Origin: Pseudomonas sp. Seg1
GTDB taxonomy: Bacteria; Pseudomonadota; Gammaproteobacteria; Pseudomonadales; Pseudomonadaceae
DNA: 64,000 bases
Reading direction: 5' to 3'
NCBI RefSeq assembly: GCF_018326005.1
Contig: NZ_AP021903.1
Span: forward strand, 4,435,501 to 4,499,500
The position numbers and the translations under genes were made by a program. The notes under the pieces are model-generated. The model saw only the letters and a list, made by a program, of their open reading frames with translations. It was not told the DNA's origin and did not search any database. Below, one piece after another: positions 35,246 through 43,602 of the stretch. Within the stretch, counting starts at the first letter, position 1; every line of letters begins with the position of its first letter.

Positions 35246-38200
35246 TCACTCCCTGGAACCAGGTAATGGCGCAAACAGTGCTTCGATATCACTCTGCTCC
35301 AGCTTCCAGCCGCCCGTCGTTCCGCCCTCAAGCACCGCTCCGGCCAACGCCGCTTTCTCCTGTTGCAGCGCCTGTATTTTTTCCTCCACCGTGCCGCGAG
35401 CGATCAGCTTGTAAACGAACACCGGGTTGTTTTGCCCGATTCGATACGCCCGATCAGTGGCCTGATTTTCCACCGCCGGATTCCACCAAGGGTCGAAGTG
35501 AATCACCGTGTCCGCAGCGGTCAGGTTCAAACCGGTACCTCCGGCCTTCAAACTGATCAGAAACAGCGGCACCTTGCCGCCCTGAAAATCCTTCACCGGC
35601 GTGCGTCGATCCGTGGTTTCGCCGGTCAGCAGCGAATAGCCAATGTCACGTTGCTGCAATTCTTCCTCGATCAAGGCGAGCATCGAGGTGAACTGCGAAA
35701 ACAACAGGATCCGGCGACCTTCGCTGAGCAGCTCGTCAAGCATTTCCATCAAGCTGACCAACTTGCCACTGCCGGAGCGCAGCGCCTTCGCCGTCAGCGG
35801 CATGTTGATCAGGCGCAAGTCGCAACAGACCTGACGCAGCTTGAGCAATGCATCAAGAATGATGATCTGACTGCGCGCCACGCCACTGCGGGCAATTTCG
35901 TCGCGCACTTTTTTGTCCATCGCCACACGAACGGTTTCATAGACGTCGCGCTGGCCGTCGCTGAGATCGACCCAATGGACAATTTCGGTTTTCGGTGGCA
36001 ATTCAGTGGCGACCTGATCCTTTTTGCGGCGCAGCAAAAACGGCTTGATGCGCGCTGTCAGGTGCTGCATGCGCTGAACATTGCCGTGCTTCTCGATTGG
36101 CGTGCGGTAATCGCGATTGAAGGACTTGCTGTCGCCGAGCCAACCGGGCATGAGGAAATGAAACTGCGACCAAAGCTCGCCCAAGTGGTTTTCCAATGGC
36201 GTGCCGCTCAGGCACAAGCGCTGGCGGGCCTGCAAGTCGCGCGCGGCCTGCGCGGCTTTGCTGAGCGGGTTCTTGATGTTCTGCGCTTCGTCGAGAATCA
36301 GCACGCTCCACGTCTGCGGCTGCAAGACCTCCAGATCCCTCGGCAACAACGCGTAAGTGGTCAGTACCAAATCGTACTCAGCCAGATCAGCGAAATCCTT
36401 TTGCCGCCCCGAGCCGTGCAGCGCCAATACTTTCAACTGGGGGGTGAAACGCTCGGCCTCGTCGAGCCAGTTGGGAATAAGGCTGGTCGGCATCACCGCC
36501 AGTGCCGGGCAATCGAGGCGTCCGGCGTGTTTTTCCGTGAGCAGATGCGCCAAGGTTTGCAGCGTTTTGCCCAGACCCATGTCATCGCCCAGAATGCCGC
36601 CTACTTCAAGCTCGCGTAGGGTTTGCATCCAGTTCAGACCTTCGAGCTGATACGGGCGCAGTTGCGCGTTAAGGCCGGCCGGCGCAGCGACGTGGGTGTG
36701 ACTGGCGTTCTGCAGGCGCTTGGCAAAGGTGCGCAGCCGCTCGCCACCCTGCCAATCCAGCGGTACGCCATCGAGCATACTCAAGCGCGCGGCGTCCGGG
36801 ACACTCAAGCGCAGTGCATCGCCCTGATGACCGCCCAGGTACAACTCGCCCAGCGTGGCCATCAGCGGTTTGACCCGACTCAGCGGCAGCGCGACCTTGG
36901 CGCCCGATGGGTCGCCAAAACCGCTGGGCTTCAGTTCGATCAGGAGTTTTTCGTCATCGCTGCGTTGTGCCAGATTGACCGGGTCAAGCAAGCGCGGCTG
37001 GGTGCGCAACAAGTGCAGAAGGATCGGTAGCAAACTGTAGCGCTGGCCATTGACGACAATACCCAACTGCAAATCAAACCACTGATGGCCAGCCTCTTCC
37101 TCGACCTCGGCGTACCAATGCTCGACTGGCTGCACATTGAAATGAAAGCCGGGACTGATCTCGACTTCCCAGTTCAAGGCGCACAGCGTGGCAAGCCCTT
37201 CGTGCATAAACCCGAGCCAGGCGGAATCATCCGGCAACGTGAACATCTCGCCGGGACGATCCAGCGAACTCTTGCGGGTGGCTTTCTTGAAGCCGTGCTT
37301 TTGCAGAATCTGGCGCAGTTTCTTTTCCACCGCAGGCTGGCGTTGAATGCGCTGGGTTTCGGTACCGTTGAGGATCATTACTTCCGGGTTGCGATCCACC
37401 GTCGGCTGGCCGTTGTAGGTAAACACCAGAGCGGCGCGGTGCTCAAGAACGTATTCCCAGCGCGAGCGCTCCCGACCGCTGACGAGGGTGAGTTGCGGCT
37501 GCGGAAGTACGTCGTCGATGACTCGTTCGGTCAGTTGGTGGGGCGGCGGGATTCTCGTTGCGGCGCTCATGCGATGACTGAACTGCATGGCCTGACGCGC
37601 CGGAATGTCAGGCGCCAGAGTCAAATGACTGGCCAGTTTTTCTTCCAGCTCATTGAACAGAGGGCCAATCTGCCGCTGTTCACGATCCAGGTAATAAAGC
37701 GGCTCCAGCGCCAGCACGGTTTCCTGCGCTGCCTCGGCACTGCTCCACTGCGCGCGGAACCCGCCGTCGGCCTGCTCGGCCCAGGCGAACTGGCCTATGC
37801 GTTTCGCGCCCGGCACCAACGGTCGCAGATCCACGAAATCGAGGAAAAGCCGCGAGGTGCGCAGGAGCATTTCCAGCAGTTCGGCACCGCTGCTGCCTTC
37901 CAGCGGATAGCCGCTGTAATAGGCGTGGTGCGAGTGCATGGCAACCAGCAGCCTGGCGACGCGCAGATCCAGCTCGGACAGGTAGCCGGGCTGACGCGTG
38001 AGCATTTCCGCTAGCGAATACATCGGTTTGACTTCGCGTAACTCGCCGCTCTTAAGCTGGGAGACCTTGAAAATATCGAGCAGCCACTTGCCGCTCACTG
38101 ACGTTGGCTTGAGCTTGTAAAACAGGCGCGTGCCTGCGGTTTGCGCGCCTTCTTCAGCGGGCTTGGCCGGCACGGGGATGGTCGAAAGCCAATGTTCCAG

Positions 38201-38539
38201 CGCCCGCCCCAACTGGATCTGTGCGTCATTTTCAGACGCCTCATGATCACTGCCCTGCAGGTGATAAAGCACCGCAGCGCAGTGCTTGCAGTCGATTGCG
38301 ACAGGACAGGTGCACAGGCAACGCAAGTTGACGGAACCCCGCCGATCTTCGGACAGGTAAATGGTTTGTTCATACGCCTGATCTTCCGAGCCGACGCAGA
38401 ATGCCTCGATCTTCCTGTCATCGATCTCGATGATCTCTACCCGATCACCGGCGGCATAAGCCCGAGCCTTGACCAGGGCATTGCTAGTGAATGCCCGAGC
38501 CCAGGCCAACGACTTAAGCTGTTCGATGAGAATGCTCAT
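35246..38539 (-). CDS. SWIM zinc-finger SNF2-family helicase (1097 aa)
   Basis: 1097 residues, paralogous to the convergent 896-residue protein. SWIM finger C76-x-C78-x5-C84-x-H86 (CTCPVAIDCKHC), then about 200 additional residues in the middle region, then a shared domain (WLGFMHEGLATL onward) and full SNF2 ATPase: LGDDMGLGKTLQ (about 650), LILDEAQNIKN, SGTPLENHLGELWS, LLFSQFTSMLALIE, ATDRAYRIGQ. Long stretches are identical to the paralogue, so the pair arose by duplication. Function unknown beyond translocase activity. Upstream genes nagZ and the phosphorylase are on the same strand; the phosphorylase stop is only 9 bases beyond this start. Confidence 0.88.
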   Translation of the reverse strand: MSILIEQLKSLAWARAFTSNALVKARAYAAGDRVEIIEIDDRKIEAFCVGSEDQAYEQTIYLSEDRRGSVNLRCLCTCPVAIDCKHCAAVLYHLQGSDHEASENDAQIQLGRALEHWLSTIPVPAKPAEEGAQTAGTRLFYKLKPTSVSGKWLLDIFKVSQLKSGELREVKPMYSLAEMLTRQPGYLSELDLRVARLLVAMHSHHAYYSGYPLEGSSGAELLEMLLRTSRLFLDFVDLRPLVPGAKRIGQFAWAEQADGGFRAQWSSAEAAQETVLALEPLYYLDREQRQIGPLFNELEEKLASHLTLAPDIPARQAMQFSHRMSAATRIPPPHQLTERVIDDVLPQPQLTLVSGRERSRWEYVLEHRAALVFTYNGQPTVDRNPEVMILNGTETQRIQRQPAVEKKLRQILQKHGFKKATRKSSLDRPGEMFTLPDDSAWLGFMHEGLATLCALNWEVEISPGFHFNVQPVEHWYAEVEEEAGHQWFDLQLGIVVNGQRYSLLPILLHLLRTQPRLLDPVNLAQRSDDEKLLIELKPSGFGDPSGAKVALPLSRVKPLMATLGELYLGGHQGDALRLSVPDAARLSMLDGVPLDWQGGERLRTFAKRLQNASHTHVAAPAGLNAQLRPYQLEGLNWMQTLRELEVGGILGDDMGLGKTLQTLAHLLTEKHAGRLDCPALAVMPTSLIPNWLDEAERFTPQLKVLALHGSGRQKDFADLAEYDLVLTTYALLPRDLEVLQPQTWSVLILDEAQNIKNPLSKAAQAARDLQARQRLCLSGTPLENHLGELWSQFHFLMPGWLGDSKSFNRDYRTPIEKHGNVQRMQHLTARIKPFLLRRKKDQVATELPPKTEIVHWVDLSDGQRDVYETVRVAMDKKVRDEIARSGVARSQIIILDALLKLRQVCCDLRLINMPLTAKALRSGSGKLVSLMEMLDELLSEGRRILLFSQFTSMLALIEEELQQRDIGYSLLTGETTDRRTPVKDFQGGKVPLFLISLKAGGTGLNLTAADTVIHFDPWWNPAVENQATDRAYRIGQNNPVFVYKLIARGTVEEKIQALQQEKAALAGAVLEGGTTGGWKLEQSDIEALFAPLPGSRE

Positions 38540-38548
38540 GGGCAGTCC

Positions 38549-39298
<750 letters not shown>

Positions 39299-40309
39299 TT
39301 AATCAATCAGTTGAGCGTCTTTGAGCGCGCCGATGGCGGTGAGCCAGCGCGGATCCTGACGGTAATCGGTGCTGGCAAACGACTGGCCGCGCATCCGCGC
39401 GATACGCGCAGACGGCTTGACTTTCATGCGTTGCACGGCGCTCAGGGCCAGTTCGGCAGCGGCGCGGTCGTTGCACACCAGGCCCATATCGCAACCGGCG
39501 CTGAGCGCCGCCTCGATGCGGCTGGCAGCATCGCCGACCACATGGGCGCCAGCCATCGACAGGTCATCGCTGAAGATCACACCGTCAAACTGCAATTCGC
39601 CGCGCAGGATGTCCTGTAACCAGCGCCGGGAGAAGCCGGCTGGCTGCGAATCGACTTGCGGGTAAATGACGTGAGCCGGCATGACGGCGGCCAGTTGCTT
39701 GCTGAGCCTGGCGAACGGCACGAGGTCGTTGGCGCGGATCTCTTCGAGACTGCGCTCGTCGTTGGGGATGGCGACGTGGGAATCGGCCTCGGCCCAGCCA
39801 TGACCCGGGAAGTGCTTGCCGGTGGCAGCCATTCCTGCGCTGTTCATGCCGCGAATGAACGCCCCGGCGAGCAGCGCGGCACGTTCGGGATCGCCCTCAA
39901 ATGAACGGGTGCCGACCACGGCGCTACGCTGGTAATCGAGATCCAGCACAGGTGCGAAGCTCAGATCGAGCCCGACTGCCAGCACTTCGGTGGCCATGAT
40001 CCAGCCACATTGCTCGGCCAGATACTCGGCATTCGGATTGTCGGCGATGGCGCGCATGGCCGGCAGACGTACAAAGCCCTGACGCAGACGCTGCACGCGA
40101 CCGCCCTCTTGATCCACCGCCAGCAGCAAGTCCGGGCGAACCGCGCGGATCGCCGCGCTCAGCTCACGCACCTGGCGTGGGTGCTCGATGTTGCGGGCAA
40201 AAATGATCAGGCCACCCACTTCGGGCTGACGCAACAATTGGCGATCTTCAGCCGTCAGCCAGGTACCGGCGACGTCCACCATCAACGAGCCTTGCAGGCC
40301 AGCAGTCAT
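39299..40309 (-). CDS. nagZ: Beta-N-acetylglucosaminidase NagZ (GH3)
   Basis: 336 residues. GH3 NagZ hallmarks: VDQEGGRVQRLRQGF, ATGKHFPGHGWAEADSHVAIP (the histidine of KHFPGHG acts as general acid/base with its partner aspartate) and the nucleophile aspartate in VIFSDDLSMAGA. No signal peptide, so cytoplasmic as known for NagZ, which removes GlcNAc from anhydro-muropeptides during peptidoglycan recycling and affects AmpC induction. Its start overlaps the stop of a 37-codon ORF by the ATGA arrangement. Followed closely by the phosphorylase gene. Confidence 0.96.
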   Translation of the reverse strand: MTAGLQGSLMVDVAGTWLTAEDRQLLRQPEVGGLIIFARNIEHPRQVRELSAAIRAVRPDLLLAVDQEGGRVQRLRQGFVRLPAMRAIADNPNAEYLAEQCGWIMATEVLAVGLDLSFAPVLDLDYQRSAVVGTRSFEGDPERAALLAGAFIRGMNSAGMAATGKHFPGHGWAEADSHVAIPNDERSLEEIRANDLVPFARLSKQLAAVMPAHVIYPQVDSQPAGFSRRWLQDILRGELQFDGVIFSDDLSMAGAHVVGDAASRIEAALSAGCDMGLVCNDRAAAELALSAVQRMKVKPSARIARMRGQSFASTDYRQDPRWLTAIGALKDAQLID

Positions 40310-40419
40310 AGAGATTCCTTGAAAACTAAAAACCCGATCCGCACGAAATCGCCACCGAGGGCGGTGCCCGGCAGGTCGGCGATATCGATGGAGAACGGGT
40401 TCAGAACGAGAGTCGGCAT
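40306..40419 (-). CDS. Putative 37-residue upstream ORF overlapping nagZ start
   Basis: ATG 40419 opens MPTLVLNPFSIDIADLPGTA and ends LVFKESL at a TGA that overlaps the nagZ ATG (CTATGA), 37 residues in all. The codons have the high G/C third positions of neighbouring genes. No clear SD is visible, and the peptide resembles nothing I know. It could be a translated leader coupling to nagZ, a small protein, or chance. It is too short for normal gene finders. Confidence 0.35.
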   Translation of the reverse strand: MPTLVLNPFSIDIADLPGTALGGDFVRIGFLVFKESL

Positions 40420-40467
40420 GGGCGGCTAGCTTAGCGGATACAAGCTGCCGCGCCCACCCGTGCGCGG

Positions 40468-41175
40468 TTAAACCTTGGCGGCTACCGGCGTTGACTTGCT
40501 GCGGGGCCGCAGTTGCGCAGTCGCCATGGCCGCATCAGTGACACCAGTTTCGGCTCGCATGCCCGCAGCGAGGAACGGCACCATCAGGCGCATGACCTGC
40601 TCAATGGAGGTGTTGACGCCGAAATCGGTCTCGGCAATCGCACGCAAGGCCTTGATGCCGGACATGCTGAACGCTGCGGCGCCGAGCATGAAATGCACGC
40701 GCCAGAACAATTCGATAGGAGGAATGCGGGGTGCCGCTTCGTTGACCAGCAGCATGTAACGGCGGAACACCTTGCCGTACATGTCTTCCAGATAACGGCG
40801 CAAGTGGCCCTGGCTCTGGCTGAACGCGAGGCCCAGCAAGCGCATGAAAATCGACAGATCGTTGCCGCTGCGTGGTTGAACCACGAGGGCCTGTTCGACG
40901 AGGATTTCCAGCAGTTCTTCCAGAGTCGGCTTGTTTTCAGGCTTGGCCTGACGGCGCTCCAGCTCTTTGTCGAGGCTGATGCAGAACGGCCCGAGGAACC
41001 GCGAAAAAACCGCCTGAATCAGCGCTTTCTTGGAGCCGAAGTGATAGTTAACCGCTGCCAGGTTGACGCCAGCCTTGCTGGTGATCAAACGCAATGAGGT
41101 TTCAGCGAAACCTTTCTCCGCGAACAACTGCTCGGCAGCATCAAGAATGCGTTCAACGGTTTCCGACTGGGCCAT
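40468..41175 (-). CDS. psrA: TetR-family fatty-acid-responsive regulator PsrA
   Basis: 235 residues from ATG 41175 (MAQSETVERILDAAEQLFAE) with GGAG eight bases upstream. The TetR helix-turn-helix is FAETSLRLITSKAGVNLAAVNYHFGSKKALI (28-58); the C-terminal ligand domain is less conserved. This sequence is typical of Pseudomonas PsrA, which represses its own gene and fadBA, activates rpoS, and is released by long-chain fatty acids such as oleate. Two exact operator palindromes lie just upstream. Confidence 0.95.
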   Translation of the reverse strand: MAQSETVERILDAAEQLFAEKGFAETSLRLITSKAGVNLAAVNYHFGSKKALIQAVFSRFLGPFCISLDKELERRQAKPENKPTLEELLEILVEQALVVQPRSGNDLSIFMRLLGLAFSQSQGHLRRYLEDMYGKVFRRYMLLVNEAAPRIPPIELFWRVHFMLGAAAFSMSGIKALRAIAETDFGVNTSIEQVMRLMVPFLAAGMRAETGVTDAAMATAQLRPRSKSTPVAAKV

Positions 41176-41190
41176 GGCTACTCCGCCTGA

Positions 41191-41217
41191 CAAACACTTG
41201 TTTGAAACATACGTTTC
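41191..41217. promoter_or_regulatory. psrA: Two PsrA operators before psrA
   Basis: CAAACACTTGTTTG (41191-41204) and GAAACATACGTTTC (41204-41217), both exact to the PsrA pattern [G/C]AAAC-N4-GTTT[G/C] and sharing one base. They lie 16-42 bases before the start, fitting autorepression. Confidence 0.9.
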
Positions 41218-41341
41218 AGCCTGTGCGTTGTCAAGCCTGCCGGTTCGTTTTGGGAATGGTCGGTCAGCTATTTAACCACACAAGGTCAACGCATTAATAA
41301 GCCGATAGGTCGACCGTCCGGCGGCGTGCAAAAAAACGAGC

Positions 41342-41394
41342 ATTGCCAAGACCGCTTCACTGTATATAATCCCAGTCACTGTATAAAAAGACAG
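41342..41394 (+). promoter_or_regulatory. lexA: lexA promoter with two SOS boxes
   Basis: SOS box 1 CTGTATATAATCCCAG (41360-41375; one mismatch in the right half) covers the -10 TATAAT (41365). SOS box 2 CTGTATAAAAAGACAG (41379-41394) is an exact CTGT-N8-ACAG. -35 TTGCCA (41343) with a 16-base spacer. Layout implies LexA autorepression. Confidence 0.9.
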
Positions 41395-41404
41395 AGCGAT
41401 CATT

Positions 41405-42013
41405 ATGCTAAAGCTGACGCCACGCCAAGCCGAGATTCTGGCCTTCATCAAACGTTGCCTCGAAGACAACGGCTACCCGCCAACCCGCGCGGAAATCGCT
41501 CAGGAGCTGGGTTTCAAGTCGCCCAACGCGGCGGAAGAACACCTCAAGGCACTGGCCCGCAAGGGCGCCATCGAAATGACCCCTGGCGCTTCTCGCGGCA
41601 TTCGCATCCCCGGCTTTGAAGCCAAGCCCGACGACTCTACCCTGCCAATCATTGGCCGGGTCGCTGCCGGTGCACCGATCCTCGCCCAGCAGCACATCGA
41701 GGAATCCTGCAACATCAATCCAGCGTTCTTCCACCCTCGCGCCGACTACCTGCTGCGCGTGCACGGCATGAGCATGAAGGACATCGGCATTTTCGACGGC
41801 GACCTGCTCGCTGTTCATACCACTCGCGAAGCACGTAATGGTCAGGTTGTCGTCGCCCGTATCGGCGATGAAGTGACCGTCAAACGCTTCAAGCGTGAAG
41901 GTAGCAAAGTCTGGCTGATTGCCGAAAACCCTGAGTTCGCCCCTATCGAAGTCGACCTGAAAGATCAGGAACTGGTGATCGAAGGCTTGAGTGTCGGCGT
42001 AATCCGCCGCTAA
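41405..42013 (+). CDS. lexA: LexA repressor
   Basis: 202 residues. N-terminal winged helix ([20 protein letters not shown], recognition helix [20 protein letters not shown]); linker and cleavage site A88-G89 in GRVAAGAPI; catalytic dyad S123 (HGMSMKD) and K160 (VTVKRFKR). RecA-stimulated self-cleavage releases SOS genes after DNA damage. Start ATG is 11 bases after the second SOS box. sulA follows by 10 bases. Confidence 0.98.
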   Translation: MLKLTPRQAEILAFIKRCLEDNGYPPTRAEIAQELGFKSPNAAEEHLKALARKGAIEMTPGASRGIRIPGFEAKPDDSTLPIIGRVAAGAPILAQQHIEESCNINPAFFHPRADYLLRVHGMSMKDIGIFDGDLLAVHTTREARNGQVVVARIGDEVTVKRFKREGSKVWLIAENPEFAPIEVDLKDQELVIEGLSVGVIRR

Positions 42014-42023
42014 AGGAGGCTTT

Positions 42024-42497
42024 ATGCAGTTCCCACACACCCCTCAGCAAACACAACTGCCTTTATTCGAAGCGTTTCTGGCGCAACCGATGGCGCCGAT
42101 CCTGAAAGATGTGGTCGAACGCCCCTGGAATGCCGAACCTGAAGTATTCAGTGAGCTGTCACTGCGCGGTGCGACCGGGAACTGTTTGAACCTGCTGGCC
42201 CCGATCCTTCGTGAATTGAGCGACGATCAGGACGCACGCTGGCTGACACTGATCGCGCCGCCTGCCAGCCTGACCCAATCGTGGCTGCGCGATGCTGGCC
42301 TTAACCGCGAACGCATTTTGCTGCTGCAACCGCGAGGCATTCAAAGCGCTCAGCAACTCGCTTGCGAAGCCTTGCGACTGGGTCGCAGCCACACAGTGGT
42401 CACCTGGCTAAACCCGTTGAACACAAGTTCACGGCAACAACTGATCAGCGCTGCACGCATGGGCGACGCTCAAAGCCTGAACATTCGATTGGGTTGA
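42024..42497 (+). CDS. sulA: SOS cell-division inhibitor SulA
   Basis: 157 residues. The SulA/RecA-like core is visible: LSDDQDARWLTLIAPPASLTQSWLRDAGLNRERILLLQP and GRSHTVVTWLNPL, the region that binds FtsZ. SD AAAGGAGG ten bases upstream. Cotranscribed with lexA, the typical Pseudomonas arrangement, and thus under the same SOS boxes. Blocks FtsZ ring assembly until damage is repaired. Confidence 0.92.
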   Translation: MQFPHTPQQTQLPLFEAFLAQPMAPILKDVVERPWNAEPEVFSELSLRGATGNCLNLLAPILRELSDDQDARWLTLIAPPASLTQSWLRDAGLNRERILLLQPRGIQSAQQLACEALRLGRSHTVVTWLNPLNTSSRQQLISAARMGDAQSLNIRLG

Positions 42498-42528
42498 TCA
42501 CAAGTTAAGCGCGCTGTGTGAAGCGCAG

Positions 42529-42552
42529 GGCTTCTCCAAGGACAGAGAAGCC
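42529..42552. repeat. Inverted repeat between convergent sulA and small gene
   Basis: GGCTTCTC / GAGAAGCC, eight base pairs with an eight-base loop. No T-run, so not a canonical terminator; it may stabilise or weakly terminate the convergent messages. Confidence 0.5.
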
Positions 42553-42593
42553 GATCTGAAGCGGTCTCGACAAGAACCTGAAGCAGCCGGGAA

Positions 42594-42827
42594 TCAATGA
42601 AGAACCCGCGGCCCCTCTTCTTTATCGAACTCACCCTCGATCATCCGGCCTGCCATCTGCACGCCGACGCTCAGCATCGCCTTGGCGATTTCCACATGCT
42701 GACCCTGCAGGAATGTCTTGGCATCCTCGGAGAAATCCAGAGTCACCAGAGAACCCTCGTCCTCAGCCCTGCGCAGTTCGATTCGGCCGTCGGGTAACTC
42801 GACAATTTCTAGAAAGGACGTTGGCAT
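42594..42827 (-). CDS. Conserved Pseudomonas hypothetical protein
   Basis: 77 residues, MPTSFLEIVELPDGRIELRR, acidic, with an amphipathic central part FSEDAKTFLQGQHVEIAKAM and tail EFDKEEGPRVLH. No recognised domain, signal peptide or membrane helix. It faces sulA and follows the DUF6586-like gene on the same strand at about 107 bases. Conserved next to topA and lexA in Pseudomonas as I recall; function unknown. Confidence 0.8.
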   Translation of the reverse strand: MPTSFLEIVELPDGRIELRRAEDEGSLVTLDFSEDAKTFLQGQHVEIAKAMLSVGVQMAGRMIEGEFDKEEGPRVLH

Positions 42828-42933
42828 ATAGGTCTGTTCTCCACGAAAGGCAGGGATTATATAGACATCATTCAGGCTTCGCTCGGGATCTTGACCAGCA
42901 GCATGTTTCAGATTGCCACCGTGTCAATCGCCC

Positions 42934-43458
42934 TCAGCACTCGTTCAAGCCTTCGCGGAAACGTATCGCCAGACCTTTCAAGTTCTGCCGCCAGCTCTCC
43001 AGTTCCTCTCGACTTAGCTCTTGCGGCGCCTCTTCTTCATCCAGATTGACTGCCTGAATCAACGGCTGCGTGACGTCGCCCTTTGGTTTGTGTGGCACCC
43101 GTGGTGGCTGAAACATTGCCGAGTGTGCAGCCAGCAGTTTTGCCAGCCAGGTTTCAGAGTTGCCCGCCAACTCAACCATTTCGGCCAGTTCGGGAATCGC
43201 AATCGACTCCAGCACTTCACGCGTCAGCAGCATTTCTGCCCGAGGTGCATTGGCCTGCGGCAGACGATAAAACCCGGCGATCTCATGGCACAGCCCAAGC
43301 AATGCACCGTACAGGTGAAACAGCGCCGATTCACGCCCGGCCTGAATCAACGCCAGAGAATTCATCGCCCGCCCCTCTTCAGCGCGAGCCAAGGCTTCGA
43401 GCGACAGGCCAGCGAAATAGATCTTCTGATTGGTACGGGTATAGAGTTCGTGAGCCAT
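42934..43458 (-). CDS. DUF6586-like hypothetical protein
   Basis: 174 residues from ATG 43458 (MAHELYTRTNQKIYFAGLSL), rather than 43473, to match the typical start. Mostly helical with HLYGALLGLCHEIAGFYRLPQ and an acidic-basic C-terminus that contains LDEEEAPQELSREELESW. No catalytic motif is visible. The shape resembles the DUF6586 family of Pseudomonas, function unknown. Located downstream of topA after a terminator, so it has its own promoter or readthrough. Confidence 0.78.
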   Translation of the reverse strand: MAHELYTRTNQKIYFAGLSLEALARAEEGRAMNSLALIQAGRESALFHLYGALLGLCHEIAGFYRLPQANAPRAEMLLTREVLESIAIPELAEMVELAGNSETWLAKLLAAHSAMFQPPRVPHKPKGDVTQPLIQAVNLDEEEAPQELSREELESWRQNLKGLAIRFREGLNEC

Positions 43459-43542
43459 GACGGCGCTCTCCACAACGAAATAATTGCTTCACACAGGCCG
43501 GACAGTGTCATGGATCAGCCGATCCCACCGCAAGCACAAAAC

Positions 43543-43586
43543 AAAAAGGCCGCATGAAAACCCGAAGGTTGTCATACGGCCTTTTC
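43543..43586 (-). terminator. Terminator of topA
   Basis: Minus strand: GGCCGTATGA / TCATGCGGCC stem (one mismatch) with loop CAACCTTCGGGTTTT region, followed by TTTTTGTTTTGT. Confidence 0.8.
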
Positions 43587-43602
43587 AGTACCTGACTAAC
43601 GC

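Noticed and set aside
32406..38539. DISARM-like or other phage-defence island around the SNF2 genes
   Set aside because: No methyltransferase, nuclease or DUF1998-type partner is adjacent; neighbours are housekeeping genes.
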